DNA of 64,000 nucleotides from Madurella fahalii. Lineage: Eukaryota; Ascomycota; Sordariomycetes; Sordariales. Both the position numbers and the translations under genes were made by a program. Below the pieces are notes generated by a model. The model worked only from the letters and a program-made list of their open reading frames with translations. It did not search any database and was not told where the DNA came from. Shown here one piece after another: positions 19,522 to 32,386 of the stretch (its first letter is position 1; each line of letters begins with the position of its first letter). The stretch is from the NCBI GenBank assembly GCA_029876055.1, contig CM056874.1:4154001-4218000 (forward strand), read 5' to 3'.

Positions 19522-22500
19522 TTATTTTTGGTGGTCATGTTGAGGATGATAGGATAGGGTCAACTTTTGCGATCCATGGGGTACGCAACGCGAGATTCTT
19601 ACTGCGTACCACTCGAGGGGTATGGGATGGGACTGGTGGACTTGCGGCGGACAGGTCGTGATGCAGGACAGTCATTGGGCGCGAGGAGAAGGTAAGGGAA
19701 GCTGGCCCTGAGCAAGTGGTTCGGAAACGGTCCGTCGCCGCCGCTGTTACTGTTTCTTCTTGCTGCCGTGTACGGGTGGCATTGCATTTGCATTTCACAT
19801 TTGCATTGCAGTGCATCGCAGGATGTGCACGGAGCGCAGTATGAAGTACAGAAGAGTTGATGGAAGTACCGCAGGTAGAAAGGAGCGTTACGGAGCAAGT
19901 CGAAAACGGAGGGCTGGCTGTACTACCGTCCCGGGGGGGGTCGGGTTTGGCACCCGTCCGCTTCGGGCCTGGGAAACAAGGCCACCCGGTCTTCTGTCTT
20001 ACGAGGGCTTCGGTATGGTCCCAATCAGATTTCACTGCCATGCTGATTGGTTTCTCCAGTTCCGAAGCACCCCAAGTGATGTTCTCTGGCAAGTCAATGG
20101 TCGGAGTCTTCGATCGGCTCAACAGCCGAACGTGTGATCTCCGCGTAAATCCACAACCTATCTAGTTCCGGTTTGCCCTCACCATCCGACCTTCTACTCG
20201 AGTCTTTGTGTGGAATAGCGATCTCCGGATATCTGGAAGGTTGTCCCTGACTGTGACCCACGGGACTGCACAAGAGGGGTTTCCCGTCTTCTGGCCTCAC
20301 TTGCCATACAGAACCCCCCATGGCGTGTCACGTCGATTTGGGATGAAGTGGACTTTACATGAGACATGCCAGCGCCGACCGGAATCCAACATTCTTTAGA
20401 CCCGGATCTGGTGTGCTCCTCCGACGCATCTATTCCGTGGAAGACCTGAGCACTGGTTGGGAATCCCCGGAGAACTCCTATTCAGATACCGCTGCACGGT
20501 AGCCTCGGTGTCATGGTAACACGCAGCACAACGGTCTGCAATGTCTAAAACTGCTCTGCCATGTTGCAGGACACACTGCGTGATGACCACCCGTTGAACG
20601 ATGCCCTTCCTTCTTTTCTTCCACTGATGCTGCGCTCAAGCTGCGTGAGACGGTTCCCCGAAGGTAATATGGATGTGGAGTCCCCAGGAACAGGTCGAAG
20701 TCGGGTTTGACGGCCAGGGGCCAGTAAGGGGATAGATGGAAAAGGGGTGACGCGAAAGTAAACTCATCCTGATAAATCCTAACCTGTTACCTTCGTCCTC
20801 TCCAAGTTTACCGCTAAAATAGAGTGAAACATTGGAGCATCAACGAAAAAAGAAAGCCCAGCCGGCAACGGTGCAACCCTCCCCCAGCCCACCAGCCAGC
20901 CAATCAGCCGCCCCAGCAACCCCAGCAACCCCAGACTTCCATCGATGCCCAATCGCCCTACCGCAACAGGCCGGCCCGGGAGCTCGGGGCGTCCCCGGAA
21001 AGACATGACCTAAGCCGGCCCTTAGCGCCTAGCACAGCTACAGAACCACCTCTCCGGCTAAATTGCAGTACTGTACATCTGGCTTGCGGTGCCCTTTGGC
21101 TTCCCGATCCAGTTACCCGACTGTGTCACCACACCGGCATGCCTCAAAATCTCCTCGGCCGCTTCTCCCTCCTGCCTAGGCGAGCTAGTACTAGTGCTCC
21201 CGGCCGGGAGGCTCAGAGGCTACTCTCGCCGAAGGGGCGATAAGGTGAGTGAGCGACTCGATCCCGACCCGAGGGCTTGATATCAGCGCTCTCGACCTTA
21301 CGTAAGGTTGTGTCAGGGTGTCATGGCCGGATCCAAGATCTCGGGCGTGGGTTATGGTGGTGACGAATTTTAGTGTTGTGAGATCGTAGTGGTGCAGTTT
21401 TGGCCTCGTGAGCTGTGAGTTGTCAATTAAAGTCATCCCTCCATCCCTGGCTTATCCCACGGCAACCTGCAGCCCCAACTTTCCGGGTGAGAGCAAGAAA
21501 CCGCGAATGAAACCCGAACATCCATCCCAAATGCGCAGCCGCGCACTTGTTTCCCATCTGCGGCTTGAGCCCGAGACATTACGCTTCCGGCTGTGTGTGT
21601 CTTAGTGAGGCATTGAGGTAAGCAAGACAAGCAAAGAGAGAACCCCCCCCGGAAACAACGGGAAAACCAGAGAGGGACGAGGCATGCTCTCATCCGGGTT
21701 CCTCCTCCCTTCCGCGATACCACCTCACCTCCAGAAGCCGGCTCAGCCCAACATTCCCCCCCCCCGCCAAACCACAACTGCCGTAACCGTACTGTGGTAT
21801 GTCATCATCACTAGCCAGCTCATCACATCCAGGTGAAGCCTGACACCCCTCCCTCCCTCCCTCCATCCCCTTCCCCCACTTCCATCCATCCCCTGCAGAT
21901 ACGCAGGTAGACAGAGAGAGAGCGGGTCAGAATTAGTCAGTCACGCACCCAGTCCACCACATGTTATTCCCTTCGCTTTCCCCCCCCATCCGAAGTATCG
22001 GGCATCGGCAGATGCCCGTCTTATCCCCAAGAGACCGACGGCCTTACCCCATTCTCACCAAAGTCACGCATCCCCCATCTCCCTCTCTCCCAAGGAGGAG
22101 GGACTGGTCAGCACCCCCGCCGTATCCAAGGCAGGATAGAACGATCCTGTATATAATTGCACGTGTAGAGCTGGGTAATCAAAAGTCCAACCTTCTCAAA
22201 ACATCCCCAAAGTTCCGCTCATGAAAAGCACTCGTGTGGTCCGTTGGATTTCGGCTTCTGATTTGGTTGGCTGGCGGAATTAGGTACAGAAAAAGTGAGG
22301 CTTTGGGGGAAGAGGAGCCGTCAGCGCGCGTTTCCGTCTTCCCCAGCTCTGCCGGTTGCTGAATATGCATGCTGCAACTCATGATGATCCAGTATCAATC
22401 GCATTGTGCAGCGCAGTTGTTACTATTGGGTAGCGAACAGTTCGACATCTCTCAAGTCACTTGCACAAATTCATCATGTCATGGATCAAATTATCTGAGG

Positions 22501-23767
22501 CATGAACTGCCTTTCACGTTTTTTTTTAGTGTTTTTTTTTTGGGTCTTGTCTGATGTTCCTACTATGGTTCTCTGCTTGCCTAGCTACAAGATCTTCAGG
22601 GAATGTCGCGAGCAGGGGCTGTTCCAAGTCCTCCCGCCGGGGTACAAGTTCCCCTTCTGTCCGTGTAATGTGTGTCTGCCGTGAAAAGTATTCATTCGTT
22701 GCTCCAGCCATTGGCGCCGGTCGTGATAATCGTGACAAAAAAAAGTCGGATTCCCCCTTCTGCGAGACTCTCGGCGAGTTGAGATTGCACTTCCATCGGT
22801 GATCCCTAAGCACGCCCGAGCCCTCGGCAGCCGAAAGTCTCCTCCAAAAGGCGGCTCTGCGATCCGTTACATGACGGGCAGGCCTAAAGAGTGAATGTGT
22901 CGACAAAAGAAACCAAGTGTGTGTCGTCAAGACATGTGGGGTGTCGCAACTGCTGCTCCTTGCTGGGCTCTTCCTCCCACAAAGAATACAACGTGCGAGA
23001 CATGAATCCATTTTTTTCCAAGCCCATTCCCAAGCCCAATGCCAGCCTGACGTGCCAGCCGGTCTGTGTCAGCGAGAGATTTCTCCGCTCGCCGAGACAG
23101 TCCCGACCTTCCCTCAGCGTACATAGGAGAGGAGAAAGTGGCGATGGTGCGCCGCCCGTCCAACTTGATGTTTTAAAACGCAGCCCATAACCGCCAATGT
23201 TCGCCGTGTCCGTCCCCGCCAACCTCGCAGCCAGGCTTGCTCGAAAACCATTCCAATACCAGCGCCAAAAAGAAATAAACAAAGCCAGATAAACACGAGA
23301 TTAGAGTAGAGAGATGCGCCAAAACAAAGACCAAAACAATCATAAAAATCAAATGCTCGCTTGCTAATTTCTCAGAAACCCAAAACCAATTAAGAGCAAA
23401 AAAAGAAAACTCAAAACGGAAAAGAATAAAATGAAAAAAAAAAAAAAGGAAAAAACAACCAAAACGGCTGGCGACTCCTGTCCCGTACAGGGCCGCAATG
23501 TAGTAACCCTCGGTGCGTGAGCTGCAGATGTCTGTTGTGTCGCGGGAGCGGATGAAGTGTATGTGGGTTAATAGGGAACCTCACGGGTCCAAGGCGTGAG
23601 GTCCCAAGAAACGAAAGTGCTCAAAGTGCTGCTGCGCATGCTCAAATTCTTTTCATGCCGGTCGTGAAGGGCGAGGGGGGGGGGGGAGAAGAGGGGGGAG
23701 GGGGGTTGTCTTCGTGGAGTCGTGGGGTCGTGTGGTCGTGTCATAAACGTCATAAAAGTCATTCACA

Positions 23768-25718
23768 TTAGGCCTGGCCTTCGCTTCCGGCCGCGGCGTT
23801 GTTACTCTCCGCGACCATCTTGGCAAAGGTCCGGACGACGTCGGCCGGGATCTGGTCCCAGAGCAGCGACCGAGTGTAAACCTCGGCAGCCGACTGCTTG
23901 TTCGAGCTGCGCATGCCGGCAAGAGCATCGGCAAGATTGCGTCTGCCTCGGCTCGTAGACCTTTCGGCCGGAGCACTTTGGAGGAAATCTTGCGAGGTCA
24001 AGTCGTTATACTGCGCAGCCGACAGCGAGAAGATCTGCTCGTTGGTCTGTTGCTCGGTGGGCTGGGTAAGGGCATCTGCCATCTCGCCGAGCATCGAGGG
24101 TGCGACGTTGTCGACCATCGGGGCGGCGATGGGCAGCGACGATCCGGCCGACTGGGCCCAGCTGGCGCCCGAGGGCTGCGGAGCCATCGCCTCGAGGCCC
24201 GAGGGGACCTGCGACACACCCGCATCCTTGAGCACGTTCTCCAGCAGAGTCGCGGACGCGGCGCGAACATCCTCCGAGACGCGCGGGATGCTGGGTGTCG
24301 ACCGGCTGGAAAGCACAAAAGCGCCGACAAGGAAGAGCATGAAGAGGAGTCCACCTTGCTGGGCCGGCTTGTCGCAGTCGGTCGGCAGGGTAACCTCGGT
24401 CTTCTTGGCGGGAACAATCTGCATCTCCTGCTTCACCTCGGCAGGCTGCTCCATAGGGAAGTCGCCAAACATTGGCATGTTATCCCAGGAGCCGTCCATG
24501 GTGATGCCGTCCATCTCGCTAAAAGCACCGGCAAAGCCTGATGCGGTCGTGGCGGCACCCTCAAGGGTCTGCACGTGGTTGGTCAGGACGCTGATCTTCT
24601 TCCGCAGCTCACCCGTCTCAATCGTGTGCCTGCTGATCATCTCCTCCTGCTTCCCCTCCAGCTCGTGAATGTACGACTGGTAGTTCCGGTTGTCCACGGC
24701 GAGCTTGGACAGCTCGCCTTCAAGCTTCGCGATCGTCTCCTCCATGTTGGAGATGATCTCGGTGAACTGCTTCTTCTCGTCCTCGAGACGCTCCGTGTGC
24801 TGCTTCTTGCGCTGTCTCGAGTCAAGGCTGCAGGGGGAAAAAAAAAAAAAAACGGTTAGTCCTGATCCGTCCAGCTCGGAGGGTCCCGGTCCCCCTCAAG
24901 GGACGGGGAAAGAGTGGTACTTACGCTGCTTGCCTGTTGCGCAGCAGGCGTTTCTGTTGCTTAAGCTCCTTGATCTCTTGCTCGTCCGTCGACTGGGCAA
25001 TCAGCTGGTCGATGTTGCTGAGATTGCGCTCGGCCGGGATGTCGAAGCGGGCATTCTTCTTCCGGATGCCGTCGCCCCTCCGCAGGTCGTTGTGCGAGCG
25101 GATCAAGGGGCTGGCGGGGCGCGGCCTCTTCATAGCCTGCGTCTTGAGATCCTGGGCCATCCAGGGGTCCTTCTGGGGCGAGGTCGGAATCGACTGGGGT
25201 GCCGCGTGTCCGAGCTGTTGGAACATGGCGACCGGGTTGGTAGGGTTGGTGAAGGGCGTCTGGGTCTGCATGGACGCGGACCTGTGGAACATGGCGAGGT
25301 TTGACGAGTCATACTCGACCGGCAGGCCGTCGAAGGCCTGCAGCTGAGGAGTTGCGGATCCGGAGCTGGTCATGGGCCAAGTATGGCTTTGGTATGCCGC
25401 TTGCTGGTTCTGGTCCATCCGCAGGAAGGGGTTGTTGCTGTGTTGGTCGAGGAAGGGGTTGTTGGACGGAACAGACTGCATCTCCACCGACTGCCAATCC
25501 TCTGTCTTGGGCGAGAATAGCGAGGGGGCCACGGCGAACGAGTCCCTCCTGCTCTCCACCATCGGCGGCGACATCTCCAAGCCCGAGTCGAGTGCGCTCT
25601 GGTCAAGAATGTTGTCGTCTAGTATGCTCGCGTCCTCCTCCTCGAAGAACTTTTGAGCGTGGGTGTCGACCGTCAAGGGGTTCCTATAGAATGTCTGCAT
25701 TTGGAATGCTGAGACCAT
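23768..25718 (-). CDS. bZIP transcription factor with a hydrophobic, possibly transmembrane, segment
   Basis: 617 aa in two exons, 25718-24925 and 24827-23768. The intron is 97 nt with a T15 tract before the acceptor. Splicing completes the basic region KRLLRNRQAALDSRQRKK (about 257-274), followed by a leucine-zipper coiled coil through TERLEDEKKQFTEIISNMEE and TIAKLEGELSKLAVDNRNYQ. Residues about 423-439 are a hydrophobic run, GGLLFMLFLVGAFVLSS, bordered by charged or polar residues, and then about 180 residues follow. The N-terminal half is an acidic/Gln-rich activation-type region with repeated NPFL motifs (SNNPFLDQHSNNPFL). The ATG has a strong context (CACCATGG). The layout resembles ATF6/CREB3-type membrane-tethered factors, but the hydrophobic run is short for a membrane helix. 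The precise fungal family name is not recognised. Confidence 0.9.
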
Positions 25719-27816
25719 GGTGGGCCACGCTGGGTGGATGTGTGTGTGTGTGTTTATGTGTGGGTGTGGGTAGAGGGGTCGTTTCCGACTTGAGCCACTG
25801 CAAATATTGCAGATATTGTGGCTTCCAAAACTGTGCGGACAAGTCCTGGTATTTGTGTCAGTGGTTGGGGCAATAATCCCGAGGAGCGGTGAGAGACAAA
25901 AAAAAAAAGCCTGTTATTTGTCGGGAAGGACCAGGGCTATGAGATGCAGGGGATCATGTCCAGAAGTATGGATGGGCCAAAGTGCAACCAAAAAGCCTCA
26001 CAAAATACGCCTACCCTTCAGACTTCTGAGTGTTGCGTGATGTGCCTTGTGGCAGCGATGAGCATCGCTCGCAGAGGCAGATCCGGCAAACAGTGAGGGG
26101 GCATGTAGTTGAGGGAGAAAGTGGGTTGAGAGGCTGGTGGGGGGAGGGGGGGACCAGTGCTGGTGGAGGGGAGGCGGGGATTTTAAACACAAGGGAAAAA
26201 CCAGGTGGGAATGAAGAATGTCACTCACACTCTATGGTGGAAGTCGCACTGCGTTGCCCGTCTTCTGGAAAGAGGGGTATATCAGACCAGAACCCGGATT
26301 TCGTGGGGTGTTGAAGGTGGTGAGGGGTGAGGGAGGCTTTATCAACACAATGATGAAAGGGCCTCTCGTGGTGGAAATGATGGTCAAGAAGACTTCTGTC
26401 CAGCAGTTACACTGCTGCTTCTTGGTGCAATGGCAATGCTGATGACTGTGGATGGATGGAGTGCAGACGGGGTGCTTGCTCCTCTTTCTATGTTTTGTAC
26501 TTGATGGGATGGGTCAGGCCGACTCTGCGGGAGCGTCGCGAAACAAGGTACGTACCCGACACTTGCCCAATGAACGCGGGCGAGCTCTTGGAAATGCAAC
26601 TGGGCGTGGTACTTGGACTGGATGTTGCGGAGGACCATGGCCTGCGCGGGAACTTGTGGATGGCGAGACATCCCGGAGGGGGAGGGGGTGCGGGGTGCGC
26701 GCGAGCCGGGGAGTGCGGCCAGAGACATCCGATCTTGGGAGGGACCAGGGTCCCAGTGTGGACTTTTCTGGGCACCCGAAAAAAGCGACCAGGGAGGAAA
26801 AAAAGACAAGACATCGGACAAGAAGCGAAGCCCGGGCCTTCTCAGGCGGCGGGGCGTAACGGACCAGGGAAGCAGAGGCTCGAGCCGGGATTGGATATGC
26901 ATCGAAGCCGGCGGCAGAAGCATGGCTGGCCAAGGGGACTCCGAACGGAGACACAGGCTCGCTGCTACCTCCGTTTTCTAGAGAAACTTCTTGTGACTGC
27001 CCGGGTACATGCAACGGCGCACGAGAGCTAACGGCAGCGCTTCTCTCGGCCAGGACATGGCAGCAAGACAAAGGCACCCTGGGCTGAGCTTGACTCGCAC
27101 GCCCCCAATAGGAGCCATCAAAGCTCGTCAACCGGCAAGAGAGAAAGCCCCTTGGACGCGCAATGGTAGCAATCCGGGATCGAATCAACGATCGCCCGCC
27201 GGGGCCGGGTGTGAGCCTCTCACTGCCGTCGCGGCGCGGCCCAACATGGGTTGGAATCGTCGGCGGATGCATCGACGGGGGGCGTTGCCCGAGTATCACA
27301 CTAATCGCGGAAGCTCCCAGAGAAGCTCCTCGGGGACGAGAAAAAAGAACAAGGCGGCGGCGTACCCAGCAGGGGTGAGAACGAACTGCGGCGGCGCATA
27401 GGACGAGGGCTGCTGAGCATCATGCCCTCATGATTGGACTGGAGGGAAGGAGTGGCCGTGAAAGGCCGCCCTGGCGAAGGTTGGGCAGAAATGGGTCTTG
27501 TGGGCATCGATACCCAAAGGCATGCTGCAGTCCAGTGGCCTGCCGCGAAACCGCATTTGCTCCCACACCCGAGAAACGGGCTTGGCCAGGGTTCACCCCC
27601 GAGTCCCCGTGAGCAGCGGGCAGATACCCCGTGAAGGCGGACCCCCGTTTCTGGGCGGCGACGCCATTGATAGCAGCCACTATCCGACAAGGCGGGCGAG
27701 TTCCTATGCGCAGCCGACCTGTGGGGTGATGATGACTGCGACGACGAGCGCGAGAGGCGCCGTCGGCGCTGAACGCCGTGATTGCTCCTTTGGTGTTAGC
27801 AGTTCCCCAATACGTA

Positions 27817-27834
27817 CCGTACATCGATGTACGG
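27817..27834. repeat. 18-bp perfect palindrome
   Basis: CCGTACATCGATGTACGG is its own reverse complement. It lies about 2.1 kb upstream of the bZIP start. It could bind a dimeric regulator. No gene is attached to it. Confidence 0.9.
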
Positions 27835-28406
27835 ACGTTGATACGAGCGATGGCTGGCGCGGGGGATGGAGAATCGACCGCGGCACAGTCCAGCTTCGTC
27901 TCAGCACCGCTACACTAAGGTTAGTGGCGCGTGGGGCAGTGGTGATGGTGGTTGAGATGTGGGATGTGGCTGCTGGGCTGCTGGGCTGCCGGGCTGCCAG
28001 ACCTGTAACCACACAGCGTCCTGTGTGCGGAATGGTCTGTGGGCGAGTTATTCGTCAATGAAGGCTGCTGACGGCACGCAGAATCTGCGAACGGGTTCTC
28101 GTCATCGCAGTATGCCGTCCAGTCTCGTTCCTCACCACCGCGGCCAGGCATGCACACCGTGGGCTGTCAGCTGTCGCCGGTGGCGGCTGGCGAGCATGAG
28201 GGGCCCTGGCTCAGTGTCCTGTGAGAGCGCTCGATGCCGACCCCGTTCCCAGTTCCCCTAACGAGAGAGGAGCGGCATGCCGTGCTTCCCTCCCCGTTCC
28301 AATCATCGTCAGGCCGCTCCATTAATGAGAGGGCAGGTGCCAGTGCAGTTTCCCCCTCCCCCCTTGGCCAAGCCGAGACGGTCGCACCGCTTTCTAACGG
28401 TCGACT

Positions 28407-28418
28407 CACGTGACGTGG
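28407..28418. promoter_or_regulatory. Overlapping E-box and bZIP-type site (CACGTGACGTGG)
   Basis: Combines CACGTG with TGACGTGG, the latter matching the ATF6/XBP1-type UPR element known from animals. It sits in the long region upstream of the bZIP gene, about 2.7 kb away. Functional assignment is speculative. Confidence 0.35.
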
Positions 28419-30369
28419 CCCAACGTAGCCATTTCCCTCTCCTCCGTGCCGGCGCCTTGCCTTCCCGGTGTTCGAGAAGCCCATCGATCCGACGGGACTT
28501 GTCACTGTGCCATTGCGGCGCTCTTCCCCCCTCCCGTCCCCTTCTCCGCACGCAGCACAGCGTCAAACACAACAACAATCACAATTCCACCATCGGGCAA
28601 ATCCCCCCTCGTCTCTCGCGCGCGCCTTTGTTTTGCAAATCCCTCTTTCGCCGGCAACAGCACAGAAAACGGTTCCAATAGAAAAATGCGGTGGCTGGGC
28701 GCAGCGCGTCGCCGGCTTCCCTTGCTCCACCGTCGGCGCGTCAACTGAACGGAGCGCTTGCAGCTGCTGAGGGCTGCTGACCAGTCGCGATGGCTGCCCA
28801 GGCCCCGATGTGCTGCTGGCCGCATATTCCGAGGCCCGCGCCATGTCGACCCAAACAAAAGCCCGCCGCCCATACCCAACGCAAAGAGTCGGTGTGTTTC
28901 GTTCTCTGACACGCGAAGGAACGCGTCCGTCGGATCTTGAGCCGGTCCCAAAAGCCTCCGCGCGCAGAGCGCACGATCGCACGACCGCCCCACCCTCGCT
29001 CTGGCTTCGCCTTGTCTGTGATCACCTGTCAGGTGCCAGTGGCAGTCAGGGCAGCGAGACAGTTCTGGCCGGCAGGCGTCACATTCAGGACGTCCAATGA
29101 TGCCGGCGACAATTCACCTCACTTCGCCCGAGTCACAGCCGTTCTGAGACGATGGCACTCTGAATTACCGGCTAACTTTGTGATCAACCTGGATTAGGAG
29201 AGTGTTTTGGAGATGAGATGCCGCCCTAGGCGCCCGTGAACACATTCCCGGCTTTCTCACAACAAATCCACCGGGCGAGACCCAGGGGCGCGACCCGAAA
29301 TCGCCCTCTCTCCATAGCAGCCCTCATCCGGCCCGTCTCAGTCTGCCTGTCTCTCCGCGAAGCCGGCAAAGCAGGCAAATCATCTGGCGTTTTCTCGGGG
29401 GATTTTTTTTTCACTATTATTTTTTGTTGCGCCGTGAATCCGCCCACACGGCAAACCTGCCGGATGGGCCTGCTTGCGGGCCCAGTTGCAGCACCGCGGC
29501 CACTCAAGGGAGCGCAATCCTCTACTGCCAATCACTGTTCCGAGGCTATCGTACGCAGTCCTGCAGGTTACGGGCCCGACATCTTTGGGGTCGCCGAATC
29601 AAGTACCATCAGCCACGCGTGACGCCGCCGTACCGGTGTACTGGGAACGTCCTGAATCTCTCCCCCTCCCCCCCCCCCCTTTACCCGGAATTCCAGACCT
29701 CTGCAACTGCATCGAGCCATCCTGCTTTCCTGCTTCATCTGTGTAGGCAAATATTTGTTGGTTCCAGTGTCGAGCTTCAGAGCATCCGGTTCGGCTCCGA
29801 TAGTTCTTGAGAACTATGCACCTAAATTCCTCTCCGGAGTTGTCACGTCAACCGAGGAGACTTCGACGAGACGCACTCGCCGGGCCGTCAGACATAGCTG
29901 CATGCAATATACTAGAGGCATGGCGCCGAGGCGATCAAGGCCCAATATGTAACCGCGACGAGGTCCCTTCATGCCGGCATCCATCTCATGAGCTACGACT
30001 GCATCGAACCAAGTGTCAGTTTCCTGCCCAACGGCCGGGTCTGCCAATACAAAGTCGATCACAGATGCGTTTTAGCATGCTCGCGCATGCTTTGTTGCAG
30101 CATGGTGACGTTAGGCTGGGAGCTTCGTCGGGAAATGTGAAGCAGCCTTCCTATTTGTCCCCTATTTCTGGGGCAGTATGCTCGCCAGTCGCATCAGGGC
30201 GGTCAGGCGAACATCCCGAGGTCGGCTTCCGCTTGTTTGCAGCCTGACTGACTCATAGTTTACCCTCGCTTTCAGGGGCAACCGTTCTCCCCGCTGTGCA
30301 CAGTTGAGCAAACTTGCTCCCTTCCTGGGATGAAGAGTGCTCTTGGAGAATGAGATCTGAACGTACACC

Positions 30370-30417
30370 CTCCGAGGCATTCATCCACAGTTTCTCCGAG
30401 GCATCCATTCACAGTTT
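30370..30417. repeat. 24-bp tandem duplication
   Basis: Two adjacent 24-bp copies beginning CTCCGAGGCAT and ending CACAGTTT, differing at two positions. Non-coding. Confidence 0.9.
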
Positions 30418-31908
30418 CACTTACGTCCGTTCGTTACACATGGGACCTCGCTACCCGCCCACTCTGATTATGATCCCACACAGAAGCCCCGTCGGGCCGC
30501 TTTGAGGAGGGCTTGACAGCATGAGGAAGCTGAGAGGCTGCAACACCGAGGAGGTATGAGTGGCGAGCGGTGAGAGGTTGCGGTTACGGTTGCGGTTGCG
30601 ATCCCGGCCTTCATCGGCCCCGCGGTGTCTCTCTCACGGCCCACTCAGTGCACCGTTACTCCGCCGGCGTGAGCACCGGAAGCCGAACCATTTGTCTGGA
30701 AACCCTCGGATTGCCCCGGCGGTGCATTCCCAGAAGAGAAAGAGAACGACGCAGCCGTCATGATGAGCCCGAGACCCGGCGATTCTTACTCAACTCTGAC
30801 CAGATTGAGGACCTTGCCGGCGTCGGTCAGCGCCTAGATCCCGGAAGTCTGGGTCACAGGTCCCACGACTCGTGCAGGCTGCTGCAGCAAGGACGAGGAG
30901 CATGCAGCTTTATCGGGGCAATGGCGCCGTCGTCGCTTTCTTGCTTGGGCTTGGCTTGCAGCACTGGTGGTTTTTCAGGCGTGCAACATGCAGCGCCAGG
31001 GATGGAGGACCCGCGCGGCGGCGTAAGCAGCCGTGTTGCCTCTCGTGATCGAGGAGTCCGGTTCGTGTTTGTTTGTTTTGTTGGCGCCGCGACGGACGGC
31101 CGGACAGTTCGGTGTTTTGGGTAAGAGGCGACAGGGCGCAGCGCGGTTCAAGCGAGCAAGCAGCAGGCAAGCAAACGCCAAGCAGGCGGGTTGGCTGTGG
31201 AAGGAGTGAGGTTATAACGGACTCTTTTGGTGGCTCTGTTTTTATGTTATAAATATCTTGCCTTGTGAACCAACCCGTCTCATGGAAAGGTGGATCAAAA
31301 GGCAGCTATCCTTCTGTTTCACGCGCTTCTCCGTTGGAAATACGGTGCGGAAATATTTTCCCTATTCTCATGAATTCTCTATCTGGTCCGTTCGTGGCCC
31401 CGAGTAGCGGTGAAGATAATTCGGGACGGATCCGGAATTAAATCCCAACACGGCGTTTTACGCTACAATCCAACCCCTGACCCTGACTCCCCAAGGAAGC
31501 CAAGAAAATCGGCGAATCGAAGTAAGAAAAAAAAGAAAAGGAAAAAAAAAAAAAGAGCCCCCTTGCTCGGCTGTGGATTTCTTGTTCCTCGTGGCTGAAA
31601 TTTCCGATTCTGGACTTCACACACCCTACCCATGCGTCGACATGGCCCCGATCAGGCAAGCATCAAGCAAGCATCAAGCAGGTTGGTTGCATGTGTCTGT
31701 GGGGTGTGGTTGCCGAATCGCCGGGCCCAAGGTCTCCGAGGATGAGTCAAAAGTTCAACATCACACTTGGGGTGGAGGGGGGTAATGGAGGGGGGGACTG
31801 AGACAGCAGCTGAGACTATCGGCTAGGGGATGCAGATGCTATCGGTTTTGAGGACTGTTGGTGAGGGGACCGTGGATGCAAAGGACGGTCTGATACTGTA
31901 TATGCTGC

Positions 31909-31934
31909 GCTGCTGCTGCTGCTGCTGCTGCTGC
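31909..31934. repeat. (GCT)n microsatellite
   Basis: About eight perfect GCT units in non-coding DNA. Confidence 0.9.
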
Positions 31935-31960
31935 ACGATTCGGGTTCGGACGGCCGTTGG

Positions 31961-31997
31961 TGCTGCTCCTGCTGCTGCTGCTGCTGTTGTTGTTGTT
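31961..31997. repeat. (CTG)n/(TTG)n microsatellite
   Basis: CTG units interrupted once, then passing into TTG units, 26 bp after the preceding GCT tract. Confidence 0.88.
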
Positions 31998-32350
31998 CCT
32001 CACCGCCCTGCTCACCCTCAAGCTCGGGATTGCTCTTGTTCAGCTTGGGTGTTCTCGGTCGTTCGGTCTGCTAGGCGAGCTAGCGCAAGCCAGGCCAAGC
32101 CCATTCCGTTCCGTGCCATGCGGACGGGGGACCGGAGAGCTGAGTGAGTGAGATTGGGGGAGTGAGAATAGACACCGGGCCGGGGGATGTGTGGACGATC
32201 GATTTACATGATTACCTCGCCGGCTGGTGAGAGTGAGCCGGCATACGCTCTAGTGCCTGCTCAAGGCCAACCCATGTCTGGGAGTATGGGGCTCAAAATC
32301 ATGGCTGTGACGTGCTGTGCCCGCTCCTCGCGTCACCATCCTTCCACTAT

Positions 32351-32386
32351 GCTCGCAAGCGAGCAGCGGCTGTTTGAAACAGCCGC
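32351..32386. repeat. Two adjacent short hairpins
   Basis: GCTCGC-AA-GCGAGC (32351-32364) is followed one base later by a 10-bp inverted repeat GCGGCTGTTT / AAACAGCCGC with a single central G (32366-32386). Both stems are perfect. No coding frame is associated. Confidence 0.88.

Larger units (their letters stand above)
18503..23767. other. 5.3-kb gene-poor region between the Sel1 gene and the bZIP gene
   Basis: Contains 3' UTRs at both ends and several simple repeats: (GGT)n near 18922, a CATGC pentamer run near 19114, (TTG)n near 19457, C-rich CCCT runs near 21845, and A-rich DNA near 23400-23450. Many short frames exist in all directions, but none has recognisable protein character. A CACGTG site lies near 22160. 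No gene can be supported. Confidence 0.55.

Noticed and set aside
19353..19538. Asn/Thr-rich ORF
   Set aside because: It is only the reverse translation of the TTG microsatellite.
26514..27299. 261-codon minus-strand frame in the bZIP upstream region
   Set aside because: It begins at GTG, is Pro/Ser/Arg-rich like random GC-rich translation, and has no domain.
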